From the NCBI RefSeq assembly GCF_016863295.1, contig NZ_BOOP01000021.1:1-64000 (forward strand): a stretch of DNA of 64,000 nt. The letters are read 5' to 3'. The DNA is from Planotetraspora phitsanulokensis (GTDB taxonomy: Bacteria > Actinomycetota > Actinomycetes > Streptosporangiales > Streptosporangiaceae). Of this stretch, positions 1-8,480 are shown piece after piece; the stretch's first letter is position 1, and every line of letters starts with the position of its first letter. The position numbers and the translations under genes were made by a program. Under the pieces are notes generated by a model, which searched no databases, was not told the DNA's origin, and was given only the letters and a program-made list of their open reading frames with translations.

Positions 1-48
1 CAAAGCCGTCGCAGCCCCGCAGGCCCGTCGCATCGCAAGGGGCGGAAA

Positions 49-82
49 CCGTACGGCCCGCCGGGTGGGGCGGGCCGTACGG
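49..82 (-). terminator. Intrinsic terminator of the permease gene
   Basis: A perfect 14-bp inverted repeat (49-62 and 69-82, arm CCGTACGGCCCGCC) encloses a 6-nt loop. It lies about 20 nt past the stop of the minus-strand permease gene. There is no U tract, which is usual for actinobacterial terminators. Confidence 0.7.
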
Positions 83-101
83 GATGGCGATTACCGGAGG
101 A

Positions 102-1652
102 TCAGGCGACGGTCTCGGGCGACTCGACCTCGTCGATGGTCCGGCGTGGGCCGGTGAACCACTTCTTGGCGGACAGGCTCCACCACAGGGCGATGCCGAT
201 GAGGACGGCGCCGACGGCGATGGGGGCGTAGTTCACGGACGTCCAGGCGAAGTCCGCGTTGCCAGGCACGCCCGCCGGTGCGATGGGGAGGATGAAGTAG
301 ATCGAGATGATGGCGATTTCGATCACGGCGATCCAGCCCAGGACCTTGTACTTGGGGCCGAGTGTCCAGGGGCCGGGCCGGAACGAGTCGCCGGCGCGGA
401 GGCGCAGCCAGATCGGGATGAGGAAGGCCAGGTAGAGCCCGATCACCGCGATGGAGACCACGGCCAGGAACGCCACGGGGGTGGCGCTTCCGGGAGGGGC
501 GTACAGCGCGGGCAGCGTGATCAGGAGAGCAACGGCGCACCCGCCGATGATGGCGTTGACCGGGGTGCGGTTGCGGTCCACCCGCGACCACAGCCGCCAG
601 CCGGGCACGGCGCCGTCACGGGAGAACGCGTAGGTCATCCGCGACATGGAGGTCACGCAGCTCATTCCGCAGAAGAACTGCCCGATGGTGGAGATGCCGA
701 AGATGACGGTCGCGAGAGGCGACGACAGCGCCGAGGTGAAGATCGCCCCGACGAAGCCGAACTCCTTGTTGATCGCGTCGACGTCGGTGGCGGCGAACAG
801 GAACGACAGGAGCAGGATCCAGCCGCCGATCGCCGAGTAGAAGATCGACTGCCAGAGCCCCTTGGCGGCGGTTCTGGCCGCGTCGTGCGTCTCCTCCGAG
901 ACGTGTGCGCAGGCGTCGAAGCCGGTGATCGTGTACTGGGTCAGCAGGAAGCCCAGCGGCAGGACGTAGAGCCAGAAGGTCGGCCCGGAGGTGCCCCCGC
1001 CGCCGAAGCCGGAGTTGTTGAACTGCTCGAACAGGAACCCGACGCTCTGGTGGCTGGACGGCCCGAAGATCAGGATGAGGACCACGGCCGCGGCGCCGAA
1101 GACATGCCACCAGACCGAGATGTTCTGCAGGATGGAGATCAACCGGTGGCTGAAGATGTTGATCAGAGCGTGCAGCACCAGGACGACGGCGAACAACAGG
1201 AAGGTCTGGTGCAGCGCGTTGCCGTTGGCCCAGCTGTCGCTGAACCGGCCGATGGTGATGTTGAGGAAAGTGGCGCATCCATAGTCGACAGAGGCGGTCA
1301 CCGCGATCAGGCCCACCAGGTTGAGCCAGCCGGTGAACCATCCGTGGATCGGCTTGCCGAGCTTCGCCGCCCACCAGTAGATGCCACCGGCGGTCGGGTA
1401 GGCCGAGACCAGCTCCGACATGCAGAAACCGATGATCAGGATGAAGATCGAGATCAGCGGCCAGCCCACGGAGATGGCGAGCGGGCCGCCGTTGTTCCAC
1501 GCCTGGCCGAAGGTCGTGAAGCAGCCGGCGAGGATCGAGATGATGGAGAAGGAGATCGCGAAGTTGGAGAAACCGCTCCACGACCGGGACAGTTCCTGCT
1601 TGTAACCGAGCTCGGCTAGTCGTTTGGCGTCGTCGTCGAGGGCTTGCGCCAT
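102..1652 (-). CDS. APC-superfamily amino acid/choline-type permease
   Basis: This 516-residue integral membrane protein has about twelve hydrophobic segments after a short charged N-terminus. The first segment (about residues 28-45, FSNFAISFSIISILAG) and the motif TAGGIYWW near residue 88 are typical of the amino acid/choline/GABA permeases of the APC superfamily. It should import an amino acid or amine by cation symport. The start is well placed: AGGAGG overlaps the TAG stop of the upstream kinase gene, 10 nt before the ATG, so the two are translationally coupled. The divergent neighbour is a dimethylglycine/sarcosine dehydrogenase-like enzyme, so a choline-, betaine- or glycine-derived amine is a reasonable substrate. 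That substrate is inferred only from context. Confidence 0.85.
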   Translation of the reverse strand: MAQALDDDAKRLAELGYKQELSRSWSGFSNFAISFSIISILAGCFTTFGQAWNNGGPLAISVGWPLISIFILIIGFCMSELVSAYPTAGGIYWWAAKLGKPIHGWFTGWLNLVGLIAVTASVDYGCATFLNITIGRFSDSWANGNALHQTFLLFAVVLVLHALINIFSHRLISILQNISVWWHVFGAAAVVLILIFGPSSHQSVGFLFEQFNNSGFGGGGTSGPTFWLYVLPLGFLLTQYTITGFDACAHVSEETHDAARTAAKGLWQSIFYSAIGGWILLLSFLFAATDVDAINKEFGFVGAIFTSALSSPLATVIFGISTIGQFFCGMSCVTSMSRMTYAFSRDGAVPGWRLWSRVDRNRTPVNAIIGGCAVALLITLPALYAPPGSATPVAFLAVVSIAVIGLYLAFLIPIWLRLRAGDSFRPGPWTLGPKYKVLGWIAVIEIAIISIYFILPIAPAGVPGNADFAWTSVNYAPIAVGAVLIGIALWWSLSAKKWFTGPRRTIDEVESPETVA

Positions 1653-1662
1653 GAGGCCTCCT

Positions 1663-2580
1663 CTAGGTGGGGGATGTCCGGCCGTCGATCAGATGGCCGA
1701 AGCTCGGATCTTCGATATCTCGTACGGCCTGCGCGAACTTGTCGGCGGCCTCCGCGCTGTAGTCGAGGCCGGGGAACGCCTGGTCGCGGACCAGGCCCTG
1801 GTGGACGACGAACCACAACGTCCAGGTGAGGTTGGACATGATCAGGTTCAGCCGCACTCGCGCGACCTGGTCGTCATCGCCGAAGTAGGCGCGCGTGAGC
1901 CGTACGACCTGGTCGGGGTCGAAGTCGGACTCCGCGGCGATGTCGCCGAGCTCGAAGCAGGGGTCGTTGTTGCCGGACAGCTGGTAGTCGATGATGCGGA
2001 CGTCCGGCCCCGTGGCGATCAGGTTCTCGGCGAGCAGGTCGTTGTGGCACGGGACGGCCGGCAACGGACGCGCGTCGAGGGCGGCCTCGATGTCGACCAC
2101 GACGGGCAGCACGTCCTCGTATCCCGCGGGGAGACGCAGCCCTCGGGTACGGCATCGCTCCACCAGCTCGTCGAGCTTGCGGAAGATGGAGAAGTCGTTC
2201 ACGAAGGGCGGTCCGGCGTGGAGCCGCCGGCAGGCCGCCGCCACCTTCTCGATCATCGCGGGGGTGCGCACCGCGGGAGCGTCGAGCGTGACGCCGTCGA
2301 GGTATTCGAGGACCATCGCGCCGGGCATCACGTGCAGGACTCGAGCGCCGATCCCGGTGGAGGCGGCGTGGAGTGTGTTCGCGATCTCCTGGTCCAGGGG
2401 GATGCCCAGTCCGGCCGCTGCGATCGAGGGGTTCAGGACGCGAAGGAGCCAGCGTTCGCCGTCCTCGGTCTCCAGCCGGGAGATGTGGTGGCTCAGTCCG
2501 CCTTTGATCGTCGTGGAGGTGACCGGCCGACCGGCCCAGGCCGTGACGAGCTCCAGTGCGTCCTCGACGGCATCTGGCAT
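1663..2580 (-). CDS. Choline/ethanolamine kinase-like phosphotransferase (APH fold)
   Basis: A 305-residue soluble protein of the aminoglycoside phosphotransferase/choline kinase fold. The catalytic Brenner motif is visible as PCHNDLLAENLI near residue 197, followed by the metal-binding IIDYQLSGNNDPCFELGD segment; the wording around this Asp is closer to choline kinases than to antibiotic kinases. It probably phosphorylates a small alcohol or amine with ATP. I start it at the ATG at 2580, preceded by AGGAG; the open frame continues upstream but the extension has no family similarity. It is the first gene of a two-gene minus-strand operon with the permease, and diverges from the FAD/GcvT enzyme. 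Choline is the best guess for substrate. Confidence 0.8.
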   Translation of the reverse strand: MPDAVEDALELVTAWAGRPVTSTTIKGGLSHHISRLETEDGERWLLRVLNPSIAAAGLGIPLDQEIANTLHAASTGIGARVLHVMPGAMVLEYLDGVTLDAPAVRTPAMIEKVAAACRRLHAGPPFVNDFSIFRKLDELVERCRTRGLRLPAGYEDVLPVVVDIEAALDARPLPAVPCHNDLLAENLIATGPDVRIIDYQLSGNNDPCFELGDIAAESDFDPDQVVRLTRAYFGDDDQVARVRLNLIMSNLTWTLWFVVHQGLVRDQAFPGLDYSAEAADKFAQAVRDIEDPSFGHLIDGRTSPT

Positions 2581-2593
2581 GCCCGGCTCCTTT

Positions 2594-2611
2594 TGGTCTA
2601 CCTTCAGACCA
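2594..2611. promoter_or_regulatory. Inverted repeat in the divergent promoter region, candidate GntR-type operator
   Basis: TGGTCT (2594-2599) and AGACCA (2606-2611) are perfect complements around a 6-nt spacer, in the 72-nt gap between the divergent kinase and dehydrogenase genes. The half site TGGTCT is common in GntR-family operators of actinobacteria. No GntR gene lies next to it, so the binding protein is unknown. Confidence 0.45.
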
Positions 2612-2652
2612 TTGATCCGATTGTGCGGGCCAGGTGTTACAGGAAGGTTCCG

Positions 2653-5193
2653 ATGTCGCAACTTCCCGCCGACGCACAGGTCGTCGTCATCGGTGGTGGC
2701 GTGGCCGGATGCAGCGTGGCCTACCATCTCGCCCGGCTCGGTTGGACGGACGTGATCCTGGTCGAGCGGCATGACCTGACCGAGGGCACGACCTGGCACT
2801 CCGCCGGTTTCGTCGGGCAACTCCGGTCGACGGTGACGCAGACCCGCATGATCATGTACTCGGCCGGCCTCTACCCCGAGTTGCGGGAGCTGACCGGGCT
2901 CGATCCGGGCTGGCACGGCGTCGGCGGGTTGCGACTCGCGACGACCCCCGAACGGCAGGAGGAGCTCCTGCGGCAGGCGGGCGCCGCCGAGACATACGGC
3001 CTCGACATGGAGATGCTCGACGCCGCGCGGACTCTTGAGCGTTTTCCCGCCATGGAGGTCGGAGACGTCCGGGGGTCGTTGTGGCTCCCCGGCGACGGCT
3101 GGCTCGATCCCGCAAGGCTGGGCCGGGCGCTCGCCGAAGGCGCCAGGAAGCTCGGGGTCAAGATCTTCACCGGGGTCGAAGTAGCCGGTGTGGAGGTCGA
3201 GGACGGTCGGGTGCGCGCCGTACGGCTCCGCGCCGCGGCCACGGGTTCAGGGGACGACGAGTGGGTCGTCCGGACGGAGACCGTGGTCAACGCGGCGGGC
3301 GCGGCGGCCGGAGCGGTGGGACGCCTCGCGGGCGTCGACGTGCCGATCGTGCCGATCAAGCACCAGTACGTGGTGACGAAGCCCATGGGCGTCCCGGCCG
3401 ATACGCCGACCGTGCGCGACCCGGACAACATCGTGTATTTCAGGGAGGACGGCGGCGGGATCCTCGTCGGGGGATACATCCGCACGCCTCAGGTCTGGGA
3501 CGTCGATCGCCCACTCGCCGAGCCGCGGACGCTCTTCGCCCCAGATATGCCGAAATTTCAGGAGTCGTGGGAGTCGGCCGTCCACCGGCTGCCGGGCCAC
3601 CTCGCCCAGATCAGCGCCCAGATCGGCGCGGGCGCCCAGGCTGATCCAGAAACGGCGTTCCGGAAGGTGGTCCACGGGCCGGAGGCGTTCACGCCGGATG
3701 GCGAGTTCCTCCTGGGTGAGACGGGCGTCCGGGGTTTCTGGGTCGCCGCCGGGTTCTGCGTCCACGGCCTGGCGGCGGCGGGCGGCGTGGGCAAGGTCAT
3801 GGCCGAGTGGATCGTCGACGGCAGCCCGGAGTACGACGTCTTCGGCATGGACGTCCGCCGGTTCGGCGCCCACGCGCGCTCGGCCAGATGGGCGCGGGAG
3901 AAGGCGCTCGATTCCTACAGCAAGTACTACGACATCGTGTATCCCGGCGAGGAGCGCACCGCCGCCCGGCCACTCCGCCGCTCGCCCGCGTGGGTACGGC
4001 ATGTGGAGCTTGACGCGGCCTTCGGGGAGAAGGCCGGCTGGGAGCGGGTCAACTGGTTCGGCGTGACAGCGCCGTCCAGCAGGTCGTCCGGCAGGTCGTC
4101 CGACAGGTCGTCCAGCGACGCGTCCGGCGACACGCGAGGGCCGGGGCCGAGAGGCTGGGCGGGCAGGGCATGGTCACCCGCGATCCGTGAGGAGTGCCTG
4201 GCGACCGAGAGCGCCGCCGGACTGTTCGACCAGACGTCCTTCTCGAAGCTGGAGGTCTCGGGCAAGAACGCCCTGGCCGACCTGGAGCGGGCCTGCGGCA
4301 ACGGCCTCGACCGGCCTGTCGGCACGGTCGTCTACACCCAGGTGCTCAACGAGCGCGGCGGCATCGACGCGGACGTCACCGTGACGAGACTCGCCGAGGA
4401 CCGGTTCAGGGTGGTCACCGGCACGGCCTTCGGCGTCCACGACGCCGAGATCCTGCGCCGGCACGGCCTGGAGGTCAGGGACGTCACCTCCGCCTACGCC
4501 TGTTACTGCCTGTGGGGGCCCCGGGCGTACGACATCCTGAGCGCGTTGAGCGACGACGACCTGACCTTCGGATACATGCGGGCCAGGGAGATCAGCGTCG
4601 GTCACGTCCCGGTGCTGGCCCAGCGGGTGACCTTCGTCGGCGAGTTCGGCTGGGAGCTCTACTGCCCGGCCGAGTTCGGCCTGACGCTCTGGGACGCGCT
4701 CATGGAGGCCGGCCTGCCGTACGGCATGCGTCCGGCGGGCTATCGCGCCCTCGACTCGATGCGGCTGGAGAAGGGGTACCGGATCTGGGGGCTTGACATC
4801 ACCCCCGAGACGACACCGCTCGAAGCCGGGCTCGGCTTCGCCGTACGGCCGGAACGGCGGGCGGCTCTTCCCGAGCCGCGTCAGACGTTGCGCTGCCTGG
4901 TGGTCGACGACGAGCGTGAGGTCTGCCTGGGCGGCGAGCCGGTACGGCTGGGCGGCCGGCCCGTGTCCCGCGTCACCAGCGGGGGGTACGGCTGCCGCGT
5001 CGGCCGGTCGATCGCCTACGCGTACCTGCCGGTCGGCGTCGCGGACGCCGCGGATGCCACAGAAGTCATGACGGAGACGCGTGTGGAGATCGGCGTGAAC
5101 GGCGGCTGGGTCGGCGCGCGGATCGTCGCGGAGCCCCTCTACGACCCCGGCCTCGACCGGGTCAGAAGCACGCCCTGGACCTCACGGAGGTAG
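2653..5193 (+). CDS. FAD-dependent dimethylglycine/sarcosine dehydrogenase-like enzyme with GcvT domains
   Basis: An 846-residue enzyme. Residues 1-370 are a DAO-type oxidoreductase with the dinucleotide motif VVVIGGGVAGCSVAYHL at residues 9-25 and the TTWHSAG segment that is conserved near the flavin in this family. An FAO_M-like linker follows, then GcvT (about 460-740, GWAGRAWSPAI onward) and GcvT C-terminal (about 750-840) folate-binding domains. Family members demethylate dimethylglycine or sarcosine and pass the one-carbon unit to tetrahydrofolate. The ATG at 2653 has AGGAAG seven nt upstream; the long open frame before it is spurious. A Ser/Arg/Asp-rich insert (about residues 475-490) comes from a 12-bp DNA repeat. 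The 3' end overlaps the convergent PfkB gene by 12 nt. Exact substrate uncertain. Confidence 0.85.
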   Translation: MSQLPADAQVVVIGGGVAGCSVAYHLARLGWTDVILVERHDLTEGTTWHSAGFVGQLRSTVTQTRMIMYSAGLYPELRELTGLDPGWHGVGGLRLATTPERQEELLRQAGAAETYGLDMEMLDAARTLERFPAMEVGDVRGSLWLPGDGWLDPARLGRALAEGARKLGVKIFTGVEVAGVEVEDGRVRAVRLRAAATGSGDDEWVVRTETVVNAAGAAAGAVGRLAGVDVPIVPIKHQYVVTKPMGVPADTPTVRDPDNIVYFREDGGGILVGGYIRTPQVWDVDRPLAEPRTLFAPDMPKFQESWESAVHRLPGHLAQISAQIGAGAQADPETAFRKVVHGPEAFTPDGEFLLGETGVRGFWVAAGFCVHGLAAAGGVGKVMAEWIVDGSPEYDVFGMDVRRFGAHARSARWAREKALDSYSKYYDIVYPGEERTAARPLRRSPAWVRHVELDAAFGEKAGWERVNWFGVTAPSSRSSGRSSDRSSSDASGDTRGPGPRGWAGRAWSPAIREECLATESAAGLFDQTSFSKLEVSGKNALADLERACGNGLDRPVGTVVYTQVLNERGGIDADVTVTRLAEDRFRVVTGTAFGVHDAEILRRHGLEVRDVTSAYACYCLWGPRAYDILSALSDDDLTFGYMRAREISVGHVPVLAQRVTFVGEFGWELYCPAEFGLTLWDALMEAGLPYGMRPAGYRALDSMRLEKGYRIWGLDITPETTPLEAGLGFAVRPERRAALPEPRQTLRCLVVDDEREVCLGGEPVRLGGRPVSRVTSGGYGCRVGRSIAYAYLPVGVADAADATEVMTETRVEIGVNGGWVGARIVAEPLYDPGLDRVRSTPWTSRR
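4081..4116 (+). repeat. Three tandem 12-bp repeats inside the dehydrogenase gene
   Basis: AGGTCGTCCGGC, AGGTCGTCCGAC and AGGTCGTCCAGC follow each other directly and encode an SSGR/SSDR/SSS-like stretch between the FAD and GcvT halves. It is in frame, so it only lengthens the interdomain linker. Confidence 0.8.
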
Positions 5194-6060
5194 CTCGCCC
5201 CGAGTGGGCAGCCCCTGCCATGAGCCGTGGCCGGCCACGGCGTACGCGGCGAGCGAGATGCCCCGCTTCAGCCGGTCGGCGGGGTGGAGGTCGTCGAGGA
5301 GGGCGCTGAGATATCCCGCGACGAAGGCGCCGCCGACACCGGTGGCGTCGACGGCCGTCACCGGCGCCGCCTGGGTGTCGTAGCGAAGACCGTCGACCGT
5401 CGCGCTCGCCCCTTTGGCCCCACGGGTCACGATCAGCTCGGGAACGCCCGCCAGAGCAGGTTCGACGAGCGGCAGCTCGTCCTGGCTGGCGAACAGGATG
5501 TCGGCGGAGGAGGCCAGCTCGGTCAGCGCCTGCCGTGCCTCGTCGGCGCTCTCCCAGAGATGCGGCCGGTGATTGACGTCGACGGAGACGAGCACCCCGG
5601 CGTCGCGCGCCAGCTTGACCGCGTGGTGCACGGCGCTCCATGCGTATCCGCTGAGCGCCAGGGTGATGCCGGTGATGTGCAGGACGCGCGCCGCCTGAAC
5701 GGCCTCGGCGGGGACGTCGCCCGTGGACAGGCGCGACCCCGCGGAGCCGCTCTGGTAGTAGACCTCGTGCGACAGACGGCCGATCCGCCGCTGCCGGATC
5801 ACGATGCCGGTGGGGGCGGTCTCGTCGACTCGGGCGTGTGAGACGTCCACGCCCTCGCCGCGCAGAACGCTCAGCGTGCGCGCACCCAGTTCGTCGATGC
5901 TCACCCGGCCGAGCCAGGCGACCTGATGACCGAGCCGCGCGAGACCGACGGACACCGTCAGCTCTGGGCCCTCGACGTCCAGACGGGCTGTCATGTCGTG
6001 TCGTATCCGGTCGGCCGAGACGACGCCGAGCGCCTCTCCGAGCGTGAACACCTCGGTCAT
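5182..6060 (-). CDS. PfkB-family sugar kinase homologue lacking the catalytic Asp
   Basis: A 292-residue ribokinase/PfkB-fold protein, closest in layout to 2-keto-3-deoxygluconate kinases: an N-terminal TLGEALG segment, SVGLARLGHQVAWLGRV, SVDVNHRPHLW and a C-terminal helix. The signature that normally reads DxxGAGDxF is here DATGVGGAF, so the catalytic base Asp is Gly (codon GGC). The anion-hole Gly pair is kept. The paralogue at 38521 has the intact DLVGAGDAF. The protein may therefore be inactive or only bind sugar. It is convergent with the dehydrogenase gene and overlaps it by 12 nt. Start ATG at 6060. Confidence 0.8.
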   Translation of the reverse strand: MTEVFTLGEALGVVSADRIRHDMTARLDVEGPELTVSVGLARLGHQVAWLGRVSIDELGARTLSVLRGEGVDVSHARVDETAPTGIVIRQRRIGRLSHEVYYQSGSAGSRLSTGDVPAEAVQAARVLHITGITLALSGYAWSAVHHAVKLARDAGVLVSVDVNHRPHLWESADEARQALTELASSADILFASQDELPLVEPALAGVPELIVTRGAKGASATVDGLRYDTQAAPVTAVDATGVGGAFVAGYLSALLDDLHPADRLKRGISLAAYAVAGHGSWQGLPTRGELPP

Positions 6061-6169
6061 GCCTGTATTTCTCCGCGCTCTCGTGCCGCGATGGTGCCGC
6101 GTGAAAGCATGGCAGAGCTCGTTCCCCGCCCGTAAGGCGTATGCCGACTAGGTGCGGATCGCGTGCGGA

Positions 6170-6718
6170 TCACTCGCTGAACGCGTCGAGGGCCGCCTGG
6201 CAGAACGCCTTGAGATCGTCGGGCTTTCTGCTGGTCACGAGCGTGTTCGGGCCGTCCGTGTCGATCATGACCTCCTGGTCGACCCACTCCGCCCCGGCGT
6301 TGCGCAGGTCCGTCTGCAGGCTCGGCCACGACGTCAGCGTACGGCCGCGTACGACGTCGGCCTCGATGAGCGTCCACGGCGCGTGACAGATGGCCGCCAC
6401 CGGCTTGCCGTTCTCGAAGAAGCCCTTCGCGAACCGGACGGCCTTCGGCTCGGTGCGCAACATGTCCGGGTTGGCCACGCCGCCCGGCAGGACCAGCCCG
6501 TCGAACTCCGCGGCGGACACGTCGTCGACGGTCATGTCGACCGGGAAGGTATCCGCCTTGTCCAGGTGGTTGAACGCCTGGACCCGGCCAGGCCGGATGG
6601 ACACCAGCCGGGGTGTTCCGCCCGCCAGTTCGACCGCCCTCCACGGCTCGGACAGCTCGACCTGCTCGACTCCCTCGGGAGCGACCAGAAACGCGATCGT
6701 CTTCCCACGGATCATCAT
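6170..6718 (-). CDS. DJ-1/PfpI-family protein (type 1 glutamine amidotransferase-like)
   Basis: A 182-residue cytoplasmic protein of the DJ-1/PfpI superfamily. The nucleophile elbow AICHAPW places Cys111 followed by His112, and Glu18 or Glu21 in the GVEQVELSEP stretch is in the place of the conserved acidic residue. LVLPGG at about 76-80 forms the oxyanion region. Members include general stress protein 18, glyoxalase III/deglycase and intracellular proteases; YhbO/PfpI-like subgroups act in stress protection. A GAGAGGGG ribosome site precedes the start; the second Met (MIRGKT) is an equally good start. It stands alone between the PfkB gene and the divergent DUF72 gene. Confidence 0.85.
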   Translation of the reverse strand: MMIRGKTIAFLVAPEGVEQVELSEPWRAVELAGGTPRLVSIRPGRVQAFNHLDKADTFPVDMTVDDVSAAEFDGLVLPGGVANPDMLRTEPKAVRFAKGFFENGKPVAAICHAPWTLIEADVVRGRTLTSWPSLQTDLRNAGAEWVDQEVMIDTDGPNTLVTSRKPDDLKAFCQAALDAFSE

Positions 6719-6816
6719 TCGCCCCTCTCGTAGCTGCTTTCTCTGCGATTTTCCGATCCGAAATTCGCCTGCCCCTGTTTGGGCGATCTATGCCGAATGT
6801 GGGGTAGGGGGGTCGT

Positions 6817-7605
6817 ATGCCGATGTTCATCGGGACCTCCGGCTGGCAGTACGCCGACTGGCGGGACATGATCTACTCCGGCGTGCCCCAGCGGCTCTGG
6901 CTGGAGAGGTACTGCGAGGTCTTCGCCACCGTCGAGAACAACAACGCGTTCTACCGCCTGCCCACGAGGGAGACGTTCGAGAGCTGGCGGCAGCGCACGT
7001 CCGACGACTTCGTCATGGCGGTGAAGGCCAGCAGGTTCCTCACGCACATCAAACGACTGAAGGATCCGGAGGAGCCGGTCGAGCGGCTCATGGGAGTGGC
7101 GGAGGGGCTCGGCCGGAAGCTCGGCCCGATCCTGCTGCAACTGCCGCCCACTCTGCGGGCCGACGCGGAACGGCTGCGCCGGTGCCTCGCGCGCTTCCCG
7201 AAGAAGGTCAAGGTCGCGGTCGAGCCCAGGCACGACTCGTGGTGGACGGACGAGATCAGGGAAGTCCTGGCCGAACACGGTGCGGCCCTCTGCTGGGCCG
7301 ACAGGCGGGGCAAGCCGCAGTCGCCCCTGTGGCGGACGGCCGAGTGGGCCTACCTGCGCTTCCACGAGGGCCGGGGCCGGGCGTGGCCGAGTTATGGGGA
7401 ACAGGCGCTGAAGAGCTGGCTCGACCGGCTGCGCGAAGCGGGCGACATGCGTGACGCGTATGTCTACTTCAACAACGACGTGGGTGGCGCCGCCGTACGG
7501 AACGCCCTCACGCTCGCCCTCCTGGCGGAGGACGCCGGGTGGGACGTGAGCCGCGTCAGGCAACTCGACGAGCTCGAGTCCATGCACGCGGGTGGGAAAT
7601 CCTGA
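6817..7605 (+). CDS. DUF72 (YecE-like) family protein
   Basis: A 262-residue protein that matches the DUF72 family over its full length. The opening IGTSGWQYADWRD, the internal ENNNAFYRLP, the QLPP near residue 105, VAVEPRHDSWW and YVYFNNDVGGAA are the family's landmark segments. The fold is a TIM barrel and the biochemical function is unknown. The start is supported by a run of six G residues ten nt upstream. It faces the membrane-protein gene and shares a bidirectional terminator with it. Confidence 0.85.
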   Translation: MPMFIGTSGWQYADWRDMIYSGVPQRLWLERYCEVFATVENNNAFYRLPTRETFESWRQRTSDDFVMAVKASRFLTHIKRLKDPEEPVERLMGVAEGLGRKLGPILLQLPPTLRADAERLRRCLARFPKKVKVAVEPRHDSWWTDEIREVLAEHGAALCWADRRGKPQSPLWRTAEWAYLRFHEGRGRAWPSYGEQALKSWLDRLREAGDMRDAYVYFNNDVGGAAVRNALTLALLAEDAGWDVSRVRQLDELESMHAGGKS

Positions 7606-7609
7606 CGTG

Positions 7610-7652
7610 CGCGCACCCGCGCCGCCTCGGAGGATGACGGCGCGGGGCGCGC
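7610..7652. terminator. Bidirectional terminator between convergent genes
   Basis: An imperfect GC-rich hairpin: CGCGC-A-CCCGCGCC (7610-7623) pairs with GGCGCGGG-G-CGCGC (7639-7652) around a 15-nt loop. It lies between the 3' ends of the DUF72 gene and the minus-strand membrane protein gene. Confidence 0.65.
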
Positions 7653-7672
7653 GGGAGCCGGGTCAGGCCGGG

Positions 7673-8305
7673 TCAGGCGGGCTCGCCTGGGTCGCGGGGG
7701 TCTCCGCTGTGGTCGGAGCGGGGCGTGCCACGCCGGCCGGCCACGAGCTGGTCGGACGACGACTGGGCCGGGACCGTGACGCGACTGCCGGGCGGTTCGT
7801 CGGTGCGGTCGCGCTCCACCCGGCCGGGCCGGGTCATCTCGCGCGTGTCGGCCTCGCGGACGTCCGCGTCGCGGGTCGCCATGAGGTCCCGCTCGGCCGC
7901 GGAGCCGGTCACAGGGCCGGCAACAGGGCTGGTCACAGAGCCGGTCGCGGGGTCGGGTGCGGGCCCGGTCGCGGTCGCGGTCGCGGGGGTCTCGGCTCCC
8001 TCCAGCTTCCGCTCGAGATCGCGCTTCTCCGCCTCGAGCTGTGCCAGGCGCTGCCGCTCGGCCAGTCGCGCCTCGCGGACCTTGCGGCGCTTGGTGCTCG
8101 AGCGGCGCAAGCCGCCGCTGACCATGAGAAGGCCGACCAGGAACACCACTGCCGTCGCCGCTCCGGCGGCGAACAGTTCGAGCGGGCTCAGATTGACCGT
8201 CCAGTCCCAGATGGTGACGGGCATCGTCGTCGCGGTCTCGTTGATCGATATCTCGATCACGGCCGCCGCCGCGACCATGATCAGGAGAAGGCCCAGCAGG
8301 ACCAT
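7673..8305 (-). CDS. Two-span membrane protein with coiled coil and disordered tail
   Basis: I do not recognise a named family. The 210-residue product has two transmembrane segments (about residues 2-18 and 43-63), then a basic stretch (RRSSTKRRKVREARL) and a short charged coiled coil (about 70-102, AERQRLAQLEAEKRDLERKLEG). The remainder is a low-complexity Ala/Thr/Pro and then Asp/Arg-rich tail, likely disordered and cytoplasmic. The layout of two helices plus a C-terminal coiled coil recalls LapA-like small membrane proteins, but the similarity is only general. Downstream of it lies the shared terminator. Confidence 0.6.
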   Translation of the reverse strand: MVLLGLLLIMVAAAAVIEISINETATTMPVTIWDWTVNLSPLELFAAGAATAVVFLVGLLMVSGGLRRSSTKRRKVREARLAERQRLAQLEAEKRDLERKLEGAETPATATATGPAPDPATGSVTSPVAGPVTGSAAERDLMATRDADVREADTREMTRPGRVERDRTDEPPGSRVTVPAQSSSDQLVAGRRGTPRSDHSGDPRDPGEPA

Positions 8306-8422
8306 TTTGACCTCACCCCAAGCTGCGGTTCCGATTCACGGGCAGCACCCCACTGCCCGGGGATTCGCGATTCATACGCGGCCGGGGTTCCGAGGCGGAT
8401 CACCGCAGGAAGTCACGACAGC

Positions 8423-8478
8423 AAGGTCACAACAGGAAGGTCACAACAGGAAGGTCACAACAGGAAGGTCACGACAGG
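8423..8478 (+). repeat. Four tandem 14-bp repeats
   Basis: The unit AAGGTCACAACAGG occurs three times without change (8423, 8437, 8451) and a fourth time with one substitution (8465). A degenerate partial copy precedes it at about 8409. The array lies between the start of the membrane-protein gene and the end of the TetR gene. GTCACAAC-like units could be half sites for a regulator or simple slippage products. Confidence 0.85.
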
Positions 8479-8480
8479 CC

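Noticed and set aside
84-1619. Plus-strand 511-codon frame opposite the permease
   Set aside because: High-GC antisense shadow rich in Gly, Asp, Arg and Val with no domain; the minus-strand permease is unmistakable.
1624-2652. N-terminal extension of the FAD/GcvT dehydrogenase
   Set aside because: It runs antisense over the kinase gene and has no family similarity; the ATG at 2653 has a ribosome site and begins the FAD motif.
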